From: Planctomycetaceae bacterium
Lineage (GTDB): Bacteria; Planctomycetota; Planctomycetia; Pirellulales; Thermoguttaceae
Direction of reading: 5' to 3'
Assembly: GCA_012719125.1 (NCBI GenBank)
Contig: JAAYAY010000012.1
Span: 1-51,594 of the forward strand
Length of the DNA stretch: 51,594 nucleotides
Part shown: one piece after another, positions 28,852 through 36,643 of the stretch
Position numbering within the stretch: position 1 is the first letter of the stretch
Layout of the letters: every line of letters begins with the position of its first letter
Program-made: the position numbers and the translations under genes
The notes under the pieces: generated by a model
The model's database searches: none
Told to the model about the DNA's origin: nothing
What the model saw: only the letters and a program-made list of their open reading frames with translations

Positions 28852-29829
28852 GTGACAAAACACCCTTCAAGATCGAAGATGTGGCTGCTTGCCGCCGTCA
28901 AGCTGGCGATTGTCGGAATCGTTCTTTGGGCGGTCGGCAAGACGCTCCTGCGTGGGGTCGTCACACTCTGGAAAGACGACTGGCAGCTTCATTGGCCCTG
29001 GATCATCGCGGCTGGAGTCATCTATCTCGTCGGATTGCTCCCGGCGGGCATGTTCTGGTGGCGGGTGTTGTGGGTTCTCGGCCAGAGGACCCGGTTTCTG
29101 GACACCATGCGGGCCTACTACATCGGGCACCTGGGAAAGTACGTGCCTGGCAAGGCGATGGTCGTGGTGTTGCGTGCCGGGCTGTTGCAGCCGGGCGGCG
29201 CACGGGTCTCGGTGGCGGCGGCGGCCGTGTTCTTCGAAACGCTCACGATGATGGCCGTGGGGGCCTTTTGGGCGGCCGCAATTCTGGCGGTTTGGTTCCG
29301 GGGACACTGGACGCTGTGTGTTCTGGCGGTCGGCCTGATGCTGGCGGCGGGGATACCGACCGTTCCGCCGCTGTTCCGGCGGCTTGCCCGACTGGCTCGC
29401 GTGGCGAAGTCGGATCCTGAAACCCAGAAGAAACTGGACGACATCGGATACGGGACGTTGGCCACCGGTTGGATCACGATGACCGTGTGCTGGGGGCTGC
29501 TGGCGTTGAGCTTCTGGGCGACGCTGAAGGCCATGGGAATCGAGGGCCTCGACCTCATCAGAGATTTCCCTCGATACCTGGCTTCCGTCTCACTCGCCAT
29601 GGTGGCCGGCTTCTTGTCGCTGATTCCCGGCGGTCTGTTCGTCCGCGACGGGATTCTGGCCGAGCTGGTCGAGCCCTACTTTCGCCAGCTTGCCATACCG
29701 CTGGCCGCCGACGTCGCCGCCGGTCTGAGTGCCGTCTTGCTGCGGATCGTCTGGTTGGTGGCAGAGGTCGTGATATCGGGTATTCTATACTTCGGGTTTC
29801 GGCCTCGCGGGCCGATTGACGCCGGCTGA
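28852..29829 (+). CDS. UPF0104 / LPG-synthase-TM-type membrane protein
   Basis: The 325-residue polytopic protein belongs to PF03706 (lysylphosphatidylglycerol synthase TM region, the AglD/MprF N-terminal type), whose members are linked to lipid flipping or lipid-linked sugar handling. About eight TM helices are visible. Signature segments are MRAYYIGHLGKYVPGKAMVV followed by VLRAGLLQPGG, and SLIPGGLFVRDGILAELVEP near the C-terminus. GTG 28852 is chosen because AGGAG lies six bases upstream; an ATG further upstream (28657) would add 65 residues that overlap the terminator. The gene precedes a polyprenyl-phosphate glycosyltransferase by 22 bases, suggesting joint function in glycan or lipid assembly. 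Confidence 0.88.
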   Translation: MTKHPSRSKMWLLAAVKLAIVGIVLWAVGKTLLRGVVTLWKDDWQLHWPWIIAAGVIYLVGLLPAGMFWWRVLWVLGQRTRFLDTMRAYYIGHLGKYVPGKAMVVVLRAGLLQPGGARVSVAAAAVFFETLTMMAVGAFWAAAILAVWFRGHWTLCVLAVGLMLAAGIPTVPPLFRRLARLARVAKSDPETQKKLDDIGYGTLATGWITMTVCWGLLALSFWATLKAMGIEGLDLIRDFPRYLASVSLAMVAGFLSLIPGGLFVRDGILAELVEPYFRQLAIPLAADVAAGLSAVLLRIVWLVAEVVISGILYFGFRPRGPIDAG

Positions 29830-29851
29830 TTCGAGCGGTGGGAGACACGAC

Positions 29852-30817
29852 ATGCTATCGATCGTCATTCCTGTCTACAATGAAGAAGAGAGTCTCGAAG
29901 AACTCCACAAGCAGATCGACGCGGTCGCTCAGACCAACCAATATGACCTGGACATCGTGTTCGTCGACGACGGTTCGAAGGATCGCTCCTGGAAGGTCGT
30001 CCAGGCGTTGGCAGAGAAGGACCCTCGCGTTCAGGCAATTCGTTTTCGGCGGAACTTCGGCAAGGCGGCGGCGTTGAACGCCGGGTTCGCGGCAGCCCGG
30101 GGTGAGACGGTCATGACGCTTGATGCCGACCTGCAGGACGATCCGGCGGAGATTCCGGCGTTCCTGGAGAAGATGGACGAGGGATACGACGTGGTGAGCG
30201 GCTGGAAGAAGCGGCGTCACGACCCCTGGCACAAGGTTGGGCCTTCGAGGGTGTTCAACTGGATGGTGAGCCGGCTGACGGGAGTCGAGTTGCACGATCA
30301 CAATTGCGGCATGAAGTGCTACCGGCGCGAGATTTTCGACGAGGTGACCCTCTACGGCGAGCTGCACCGGTTCGTGCCGGTGCTGGCGGCCGCTCGGGGC
30401 TTTCGGGTGAGCGAGCGGGTGGTTCAACACCGGGCCAGGCAGTTCGGGCATTCCAAGTACGGGGTGACCCGCATCGTCAAAGGCTTTCTGGATCTGCTGA
30501 CGGTGAAGTTTCTTACCGGATTCGGCCAGCGCCCGCAGCATATTCTGGGCACGATCGGATTGATCTTCTTCCTTCTCGGGGGCCTGGTGCTCACCGCCCT
30601 GGCCGGCAAGTGGGTTGTCATCAAGTGGTTCATGGGGGGCGACCCGGAATTGCACAAGAGTCCGGCCGTGATTTATTCGGTCGGACTGTTATTGATGGGC
30701 GGCCAATTTATGACGGTCGGGTTCCTCGGAGAACTGGTCATTGCCCATACGCGAAAGAGCGAACGAAACTACTCCATTGCCGAGACGATCGAGCAGAAGA
30801 GCGGTTTGGGCGAGTAA
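29852..30817 (+). CDS. Family 2 glycosyltransferase, polyprenyl-phosphate sugar synthase type
   Basis: The 321-residue enzyme has a GT2 catalytic domain and two C-terminal TM helices, the DPM1/GtrB-like layout. LSIVIPVYNEEESLEELHK opens the domain; VFVDDGSKDRS binds nucleotide, and TLDADLQDDPAEIP carries the metal site. NCGMKCYRREIFDEV and VVQHRARQFGHSKYG are typical of dolichol/undecaprenyl-phosphate mannosyl- or glucosyltransferases. TM helices are about residues 228-255 and 273-300. Such enzymes attach a hexose to polyprenyl phosphate for use by a GT-C enzyme on the outer face. ATG 29852 has GGGAG upstream. It lies between a flippase-like gene and an unknown multispanning gene. Confidence 0.93.
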   Translation: MLSIVIPVYNEEESLEELHKQIDAVAQTNQYDLDIVFVDDGSKDRSWKVVQALAEKDPRVQAIRFRRNFGKAAALNAGFAAARGETVMTLDADLQDDPAEIPAFLEKMDEGYDVVSGWKKRRHDPWHKVGPSRVFNWMVSRLTGVELHDHNCGMKCYRREIFDEVTLYGELHRFVPVLAAARGFRVSERVVQHRARQFGHSKYGVTRIVKGFLDLLTVKFLTGFGQRPQHILGTIGLIFFLLGGLVLTALAGKWVVIKWFMGGDPELHKSPAVIYSVGLLLMGGQFMTVGFLGELVIAHTRKSERNYSIAETIEQKSGLGE

Positions 30818-30875
30818 CTGGTCGATTTTTCTTCGTCCGCCTGCCCAAGGGCTGGCAAATTCGAAAGCGGAACCG

Positions 30876-32468
30876 ATGAACGAGCAACCGAATGACGAAC
30901 GAGCGGCTTTGCGAAAGAGCGTTTATACCCTGTTGATCGCGATGGGAATCGGGGCGATCCTGGGACGGGTGTTGGCGGTCGACGAGGTTTCTGCTTCCCG
31001 GCTGACGCCGTATCTACAGCGCGAGATCGGGCCGCGGCTCCAGGAGAAAAAGGCTCGACTGATCGAGCAGGGGGCGTCTCCTGAAAGGATCGAGCAGGAA
31101 CTGGCAAAGACCCGGGGCGAGTTGATGCGTCGGGCGGGCATCCTGCGTCCCTTCCTCAGCGCCAACGATCGGAGCCGCTGGTGCACGCTCCGTGCCCTGG
31201 TCGAGCGGGACATGTGGGCGGCCGCCGAGGTGCAGACGGCGGACGGCAAGAGGCAACTGCGCTGGGTGCCCTACGCGATCAACAAGGTGCTGGCCGAGCC
31301 GGGTTGGGATACGATCGACATGGTGAAGCACCCGCTGCCGTCGCATGGGCCGCGGGGCGAAGGCTTTCTCTATTCCAGCAAGCCGCCGCTGCTGCCGACG
31401 CTGATGGCCGTCCCGTACTGGATCCTGTACAAGGCCACCGGCGCCACGCTGGGGACCCATCCCTTCGCCATGGGCCGTACGTTGCTGGTGATCTACAACG
31501 TGGTTCCGCTGTTGATCTACTTCCTGCTGATGGCCCGGCTCATCGAACGGTTCGGCCGGTCTGACTGGGGCCGGATGTTCGTGACGGCGGCGGCCGTATT
31601 CGGCACGTTCCTCACCACGTTCAGCGTTACGATCAACAACCACCTGCCCGGTGCGGTCTGCGCGCTGATTGCGTTGTATGCCGCCGTGCGAATCTGGTTC
31701 GACGACGAGCGGCGTCTGCGCTACTTCTTCACCGCCGGGTTGTTCGCCACGTTGCTGGTGGCGTGTGAACTTCCGGGGCTGGCCTTCACGGCGGCGCTGG
31801 GAGCGGCCCTGCTCTGGAAGGCACCTAAAGAGACGCTCGTTGCCGGCGTTCCGGCCGCACTGCTCGTGGCGGTGGGGTTTTTCGGCACCAACTGGATCGC
31901 CCACGAGACCCTCAAGCCGGCCTACACGCAAACGGAGTGGTACGACTACGAATACCAGCGGCACCCCGACGACAAGCCGGTCGACTCCTACTGGCGGGAC
32001 CGGCAAGGGGTCGATCGGGGCGAACCGTCGGAGTTCGTTTACGCGTTCCACGCGCTCGTGGGGCACCACGGAATCATCTCGCTCACGCCGGTTTGGATTC
32101 TGGCGGCGGTGGGGCTGGTGATGTGGCTGGTCGCCCCCGGCGATCCTCGTGTGCGGCAGATGGCGATCATGATTGCTGCAGTGACGTGCGCGTGCCTCTA
32201 TTTCTACCTGTTCATGCAGCCGCAGGAGAATCGCAACTACGGCGGCATGACGGCCGGGCTGCGCTGGGCCTTCTGGTTCGCTCCGCTTTGGCTGGTGACC
32301 ATGCTTCCGGCGGCCGATCATTGCGCCGGGAAGAAGTGGCTGCGAGGACTGGCCCTCGTTCTCCTGGCGGTGTCTGTTCTCTCGGCGAGCTATCCTACGT
32401 GGAATCCGTGGACTCATCCGTGGCTCTACAACTTCATGCAGTCCATGGGCTGGCTTGGAACGGCGTGA
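30876..32468 (+). CDS. Multispanning membrane protein, candidate GT-C glycosyltransferase
   Basis: The 530-residue protein has about ten to twelve TM helices. An N-terminal helix (SVYTLLIAMGIGAILGRVL) is followed by a large soluble loop of about 170 residues (LQREIGPRLQEKKARLIEQG, FLSANDRSRWCTLRALVERD, WDTIDMVKHPLPSHGPRGEG), then a run of TM segments from residue about 180. A second soluble loop includes TQTEWYDYEYQRHPDDKPVD. I recognise no named family. The layout (first extracytoplasmic loop with acidic residues, then many TMs) and the adjacent polyprenyl-phosphate glycosyltransferase suggest a GT-C transferase using the lipid-linked sugar. That is inference. ATG 30876 is supported by an AGCGGA-type purine stretch only. 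Confidence 0.8.
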   Translation: MNEQPNDERAALRKSVYTLLIAMGIGAILGRVLAVDEVSASRLTPYLQREIGPRLQEKKARLIEQGASPERIEQELAKTRGELMRRAGILRPFLSANDRSRWCTLRALVERDMWAAAEVQTADGKRQLRWVPYAINKVLAEPGWDTIDMVKHPLPSHGPRGEGFLYSSKPPLLPTLMAVPYWILYKATGATLGTHPFAMGRTLLVIYNVVPLLIYFLLMARLIERFGRSDWGRMFVTAAAVFGTFLTTFSVTINNHLPGAVCALIALYAAVRIWFDDERRLRYFFTAGLFATLLVACELPGLAFTAALGAALLWKAPKETLVAGVPAALLVAVGFFGTNWIAHETLKPAYTQTEWYDYEYQRHPDDKPVDSYWRDRQGVDRGEPSEFVYAFHALVGHHGIISLTPVWILAAVGLVMWLVAPGDPRVRQMAIMIAAVTCACLYFYLFMQPQENRNYGGMTAGLRWAFWFAPLWLVTMLPAADHCAGKKWLRGLALVLLAVSVLSASYPTWNPWTHPWLYNFMQSMGWLGTA

Positions 32469-32477
32469 CTTCGATCC

Positions 32478-32506
32478 TTGCCGGTCGAGAGAATAGCCGC
32501 TAGAAT
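32478..32506 (+). promoter_or_regulatory. Promoter of the Gfo/Idh/MocA gene
   Basis: TTGCCG (32478-32483), 17-base spacer, TAGAAT (32501-32506), 44 bases before the ATG at 32551. Same hexamers as at 23955-23984 and 36011-36040. Confidence 0.55.
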
Positions 32507-32550
32507 CAGCGGTCATTGAACGGGCTTCCATCTGCTGAAGGGTTGTTTCC

Positions 32551-33732
32551 ATGGAAAAGAAGACAGTTCGCACCGGCATCGTCGGTTCGGGGTTCTCGTC
32601 GACATTTCACTTCGAGGCTCTCACCAAGGTCTACGGCACGAACGTCGAGGTGGTGGGCGTGTTCACCAAGGACGCCGACGGCGGCAAGACCTACGCGGAA
32701 AAACGCGGCATTCGTGCCTTCGAGACGCTCGACGGGCTGCTCGACGAGGTCGACGCGGTCCACGTCTGCGTGCCCCCCAAGTTCCACGAACCGACCACCG
32801 TGGCCGCCCTTCAGCGCGACAAGTACGTCGTCTGCGAGAAGCCGTTGACCGGCTACTTCGGCAGCGGATCGCCCGAGTTTCACTGGGACAAGGCCGATAT
32901 GGAGGTGGCTCTCGAAACGGCGCTGACGAGCGTCGATCGCATGCTCGAAGCCGAGAAGAACAGCAAGGGGAAGCTGCTGTACGCGGAGAACTGGGTCTAT
33001 GCCCCGTCGGTTCAGAAGGAACGGGAGATTCTGGAGAAGACGGGCGGACAGGTTCTCTGGATTCACGGGGAAGAGGCCCACAGCGGCTCCCATTCGGTCG
33101 ACTATGCCTACACGGCCCGCTGCGGCGGCGGCGTGCTGATCGGCAAGGGCTGCCACCCGCTCACGGCCGCCCTTTATCTCAAGCGTGTAGAAGGGCGTAC
33201 TCGCGACGGGAACCCCATTCGCCCGAAGTCGGTGACCGCCCGGGCGCACGCGATCACCCGCACGCCGAAGTTTCGCGACGAGGGGCACATTCGCAAGGAT
33301 TATTACGACATCGACGACTTCGCCATGATGCACGTGGAGTTCGACGACGGGACGATCGCCACGATCGTGACCAGCGATATCGTGCTCGGCGGCATCCACA
33401 ACTGGCTGGAAGTGTGTGCCAACAACCACCGCACGCTCTGCAATATCAACCCGAACACGGCCATGCAGACGTACAACCCGGTCGAGGCGAACTTCAACGA
33501 CGTTTATGTCGTGGAGAAGATCGGCACCAAGCAGGGCTGGGCCTGCACGTCGCCGGACGAGGACTGGTTCACCGGTTACCCTCAGGAAATCGAGGCCTTC
33601 TACCGCACGATCGCCTACGGCGACCCGGTGGAGAGCGACAGCCTGCTGGCCGCCGACAGCATCTCGACGATTTACAGCGCCTACCTTTCCGCCCGCCGCA
33701 ACGGGGCCGCCGTCGAGATCCGCGTCTATTGA
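32551..33732 (+). CDS. Gfo/Idh/MocA-family NAD(P)-dependent oxidoreductase
   Basis: The 393-residue cytoplasmic enzyme (no signal peptide) has an N-terminal Rossmann fold, TGIVGSGFSSTFHFEALTKV (residues about 8-27), and EAVHVCVPP-like and YVVCEKPLTG segments; the last carries the EKP lysine typical of the family. The C-terminal alpha/beta domain holds EEAHSGSHSVDYAYTARCGG, IGKGCHPLTAALYLKR, where the His is a usual catalytic candidate, and DDFAMMHVEFDDGTIATIV. The family oxidises or reduces sugars, inositols and related compounds; substrate is not predictable. GAAGGG precedes the ATG. The next gene, 107 bases on, is a DUF6807 protein; the two are often neighbours in planctomycete sugar loci. 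Confidence 0.93.
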   Translation: MEKKTVRTGIVGSGFSSTFHFEALTKVYGTNVEVVGVFTKDADGGKTYAEKRGIRAFETLDGLLDEVDAVHVCVPPKFHEPTTVAALQRDKYVVCEKPLTGYFGSGSPEFHWDKADMEVALETALTSVDRMLEAEKNSKGKLLYAENWVYAPSVQKEREILEKTGGQVLWIHGEEAHSGSHSVDYAYTARCGGGVLIGKGCHPLTAALYLKRVEGRTRDGNPIRPKSVTARAHAITRTPKFRDEGHIRKDYYDIDDFAMMHVEFDDGTIATIVTSDIVLGGIHNWLEVCANNHRTLCNINPNTAMQTYNPVEANFNDVYVVEKIGTKQGWACTSPDEDWFTGYPQEIEAFYRTIAYGDPVESDSLLAADSISTIYSAYLSARRNGAAVEIRVY

Positions 33733-33839
33733 GCCTGCCCGGAATAAGACAACGCCTCTCCCCGGCGAGTGACGCGAGCGAAGGTGACAGCGGCATAGGT
33801 GTGTATACATTAGGCACCATGACTTCCAAGGGAAAAGCC

Positions 33840-35105
33840 ATGACGTTTGCGCAAAGAGTATTGATTGTCGTCTTGGGCCCAGCTTGCCTTATTCTCTTGC
33901 AGGCGGCGAATATCCCGCACGTCGCCAGCGCCGAGCCCATCCTGGCCCTCCCCGGGCTGGCCGAACCGATGAGCTTCCAGATCGAGTCGCCGAAGGGGCA
34001 GCAGCTCTCTCCGGGTGCGCAACTCACTCTGGTCGAGGCTGGCTATCCCGACAATCGTCCGGTCGCCCAGGCCGTTCCCCTCGTGTCGGCGGAAGGCTTG
34101 CCGATCGAAGGCAAGGCGGCCTTCGCGGCCACGATCGGCCCGGGAGAACGCGTGGGAAAGGACCGGCGGTTCCAACTGACGTCCACAGAGAAGCCAAGTG
34201 CTGAGCCGACCGCCCTGAACGTGACTGAGTTGAACGACAAGTCGGTCCAGATCTCCGACGGCGACCAGCCGGTGTTCGTCTACAACTTCGGCGTGATTAC
34301 CAACGAGTCGATTCCCGAGAAAGAACATCGCCGGATCCGGGCCTGCTACGTTCATCCCGTCTACGGCCTGAGCGGTGAACTGCTCACCGACGACTTTCCG
34401 CGCGATCACTACCACCACCACGGCATCTTCTGGACCTGGCCGCACGTGTCGGTGGACGGCGTGGAACACGACCTTTGGGCAGGCAATACGATCCGCCAGG
34501 AGTTCGTCAGGTGGCTGGCCAAGGAATCGGGCCCGGCAGCCGCTGTGCTGGGCGTGGAGAACGGCTGGTTTGTGGGCGATAAGAAGGTGATGATCGAACG
34601 GGTCTGGCTGCACGTTTACCATGCCGCCGGCGACGCCCGAGCGGTGGATATCGACCTGACCTTCATTCCGACCGACAAGCCGGTCACGCTCTGGGGCGCC
34701 GAGGGTAAGAGCTACGGCGGTCTGACGGTGCGTTTCAAGCCGCCGGCTCCGCGGATTCCGGAGACTGTGATCACGACTCCGAGCGGTCCGGCGCTGGGGG
34801 ACTTGACGACGACGATTCTCCGCTGGGCCGACTTCACCACCAAGTTCGACGGCCGCGACGCCTCCAGCGGGGCCGCCATTTTCATCTCGCCGGATCACCC
34901 CGACTATCCGCCCGAGTGGCTGCTCCGCTACTACGGCCCGCTCTGCGTGGGCTGGCCGGGCGTTGCTCCGGAGACGCTTGAGCCGGGCAAGCCGGTGAAG
35001 ATGAGTTACCGGTTCTGGATCCACAAGGATGCCGTGGGAACGTCGGCACTGGGCCAGGCCTATTCGGCCTATCTTGCTGGGTTGAAGGCGGGGTGGGTTG
35101 AGTGA
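33840..35105 (+). CDS. Secreted DUF6807 (PmoA-like, PF14100) protein
   Basis: The 421-residue exported protein has a signal peptide (MTFAQRVLIVVLGPACLILL, cleavage near ASA). The main domain starts around residue 130: QPVFVYNFGVI, YVHPVYGLSGELLTDDFPRD, the His-rich HYHHHGIFWTWPHV, then DLWAGNTIRQEF, and near the end the segment EWLLRYYGPLCVGWPG. This pattern is that of planctomycete proteins labelled PmoA-family or DUF6807; despite the label there is no evidence of methane oxidation. An N-terminal region of about 100 residues (SFQIESPKGQQLSPGAQLTL) is a separate beta domain. ATG 33840 has AAGGGA at good spacing; ATG 33819 is a less likely alternative. Confidence 0.88.
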   Translation: MTFAQRVLIVVLGPACLILLQAANIPHVASAEPILALPGLAEPMSFQIESPKGQQLSPGAQLTLVEAGYPDNRPVAQAVPLVSAEGLPIEGKAAFAATIGPGERVGKDRRFQLTSTEKPSAEPTALNVTELNDKSVQISDGDQPVFVYNFGVITNESIPEKEHRRIRACYVHPVYGLSGELLTDDFPRDHYHHHGIFWTWPHVSVDGVEHDLWAGNTIRQEFVRWLAKESGPAAAVLGVENGWFVGDKKVMIERVWLHVYHAAGDARAVDIDLTFIPTDKPVTLWGAEGKSYGGLTVRFKPPAPRIPETVITTPSGPALGDLTTTILRWADFTTKFDGRDASSGAAIFISPDHPDYPPEWLLRYYGPLCVGWPGVAPETLEPGKPVKMSYRFWIHKDAVGTSALGQAYSAYLAGLKAGWVE

Positions 35106-35634
35106 CGAGAGCGATCCGTCGTGGCAGGGTCGCCCATGAAGCCGGGAAGTGATCGGCGGCAGCGGCCGAGCCGATGTCGGCAGACCGGTGTGTTGTGTCA
35201 GTTGCCAGAGATCGAGAGCCGGCCCACGACCGGGGTGGGGTATTCTGTTATTTACGATTGCGAAATCGTTGCGGGGAGGGTCGGCGGTTGGTGCACTTGT
35301 CGATCGATTGCTCCATCGAACAGCGGTAGTTATCGTGTTGTGGCATAATGGTTTACGGCGTCGTCGGGCGCGCAGAATCATTTTGACTACCATGCAAAAA
35401 GGGGGAATGCCGTAGTTGGCAGTACCTTATGTAAGTTGAAGGCCTACAAGGAGTTTGGTCAATGCCTGGGATGGTTCGACGTGAAGGATGGGAAAAACAA
35501 CGTCGAAGACAGTAGAAACCCGGTGGGGGCTCGAATTGGCCAATTAGGAGTGTATTCTGCCAGTATCTTCATGTCGGGGTGGTACGTGCGTAGGTGCAGA
35601 TGTGGTGAGTACGGAAGTCGGTGCGTTCTTTGCA

Positions 35635-35670
35635 TTGTTGACATTGTTTGCGTTGTTGACATTGTTTGCG
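35635..35670. repeat. 18-bp perfect tandem repeat
   Basis: Two exact copies of TTGTTGACATTGTTTGCG. Each copy is itself two related 9-mers (TTGTTGACA and TTGTTTGCG), and a degenerate unit precedes the array. Confidence 0.85.
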
Positions 35671-35715
35671 CGCTGTATTTGGGTACTTTTGGCTCACTTG
35701 GGGGGCGGTGATTTT

Positions 35716-35746
35716 GGGGGTGTAGGGTGGCGGGTCTGGGCAGGGG
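35716..35746 (+). other. Potential G-quadruplex
   Basis: Five G-tracts of at least three on the plus strand (35716-35720, 35725-35727, 35732-35734, 35738-35740, 35743-35746) are separated by loops of 2-4 bases. It lies in the path of transcription from the minus-strand promoter at 35827-35854, on the strand that would be its template. Confidence 0.6.
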
Positions 35747-35826
35747 AGTTTCTGGCAGAGAGGGAACCGCTGATAAACGCTCATGAGGAAAAGGGGGCTG
35801 TATATATACATACGTACATGCATACG

Positions 35827-35854
35827 ATATTATCAGGCGGGCAGGAAATGTCAA
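35827..35854 (-). promoter_or_regulatory. Near-consensus sigma-70 promoter, copy A
   Basis: On the minus strand TTGACA (35854-35849), 16-base spacer, TAATAT (35832-35827). An A-tract (TTCAAAAAACC) lies directly upstream of the -35, and GTATGCATG begins at the expected start point. The same arrangement is found at 49785-49812. Confidence 0.65.
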
Positions 35855-35970
35855 GAGGTTTTTTGAACACCCCCGGATGAGTGAGAGGGGGGGTCGGGGC
35901 GGGCGGAAGGTGCGATGAGCGCGTTGGGGGGTTTGCGGCGTGTTTCATGCACGAGAAGGAGAAGGGGAAC

Positions 35971-36000
35971 ACTGATCTTCACTGATCAGCACTTATCAGG
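35971..36000. repeat. Three 10-bp ACTGATC-type tandem units
   Basis: ACTGATCTTC, ACTGATCAGC and ACTTATCAGG are contiguous. A related CTGATAAACGCTCATGA stretch lies at about 35770. Confidence 0.6.
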
Positions 36001-36010
36001 AAGGCTTGAC

Positions 36011-36040
36011 TTGCCGGGGTGAAGGTGGGGTGGGTAGAAT
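36011..36040 (+). promoter_or_regulatory. Promoter of the small membrane protein gene
   Basis: TTGCCG (36011-36016), 18-base spacer, TAGAAT (36035-36040), 43 bases before ATG 36083. The spacer is G-rich. Confidence 0.55.
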
Positions 36041-36082
36041 ACCGACATTTCCCGACGAATAGCTTTGAGGAAGGACCGGACA

Positions 36083-36394
36083 ATGTCAGAGCATCCGGAA
36101 TCCGACGATCGAAGAACGGAGGAACGGGGACATTTGACCAATCGCCAGGCCTACAACGTGGTGAGCGATCTGGCGATGGGGGCGAACATTCGTTTCAAGG
36201 ATAATGTCTTCCAGGCGATTGCCATCGCGGTGTGTCTTTTGCTGGGGGCGATCATCGGGGCATTGGTCACCGAGGAACATCTGCCGGGCGCCTTGGTGGG
36301 CGGGTTCCTGGGCCTGCTGGTCGGTCTTCTCGGCAGCGGGTTCGTCCTGATGGTCTTCCGTGCCGTGATGCACTTGCGGGGGCGTCATGATTAG
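36083..36394 (+). CDS. Small two-TM membrane protein
   Basis: The 103-residue protein has a hydrophilic charged N-terminus (MSEHPESDDRRTEERGHLTN), then two glycine-rich TM helices: NVFQAIAIAVCLLLGAIIGA (residues about 42-62) and GALVGGFLGLLVGLLGSGFV (about 70-90). It ends in a short basic tail (RAVMHLRGRHD). I recall comparable planctomycete proteins with a DNxFQA...LLGAxIG pattern but know no function. AGGAAGGA precedes the ATG and a TTGCCG/TAGAAT promoter lies just upstream, so it is a real, probably monocistronic gene. Confidence 0.8.
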   Translation: MSEHPESDDRRTEERGHLTNRQAYNVVSDLAMGANIRFKDNVFQAIAIAVCLLLGAIIGALVTEEHLPGALVGGFLGLLVGLLGSGFVLMVFRAVMHLRGRHD

Positions 36395-36499
36395 TCTCCG
36401 AAACAGGTAGGTGCGTCTGATTCCCACAATGCACAAGACAGTTGTTCGCCATGGGCCGATCTCTATTTGAGTATGCGGCTTTCGTTCCATTCGAGAAGA

Positions 36500-36578
36500 A
36501 CCACGGATGACACGGATAGGCACGGATAAGATCTGAACGTTTGAGTTCTTCTCCGTGCCCATCCGTGTGATCCGTGGT
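36500..36578. repeat. Long hairpin of ACCACGGATGACACGGAT type
   Basis: Arms 36500-36525 and 36553-36578 (26 bases each) pair with 24 matches. A second, competing pairing exists between GAGAAGAAC (36493-36501) and GTTCTTCTC (36545-36553). It fills the gap before the metallo-beta-lactamase gene. Confidence 0.75.
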
Positions 36579-36643
36579 CCGTTCCTTTGGCAAGGTTTCG
36601 GAGCCGCCGTACGGTCAAGACGCTTTCGTGGGAGGATTGAGTG

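Larger units (their letters stand above)
35106..36010. other. Long intergenic region of deviant composition; candidate ncRNA locus A
   Basis: About 900 bases without a supportable gene. Base use differs from the flanking genes, with long G/T-rich runs on the plus strand and lower GC overall. It contains an inverted repeat ACGATT-GCGA-AATCGT near 35255, an 18-bp perfect tandem repeat (35635-35670), a G-quadruplex-capable stretch (35716-35746), a near-consensus minus-strand promoter (35827-35854) and three 10-bp ACTGATC-type units (35971-36000). Minus-strand open frames exist (35459-35854; 35569-35823) but are Pro/Thr/Ser-rich, lack ribosome-binding sites and look like no known protein. Confidence 0.6.

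Noticed and set aside
35459-35854. Minus-strand 131-codon frame in locus A
   Set aside because: Starts inside the -35 hexamer, has no ribosome-binding site, is Pro/Thr/Ser-rich and encodes the tandem repeat; not conserved in locus B.
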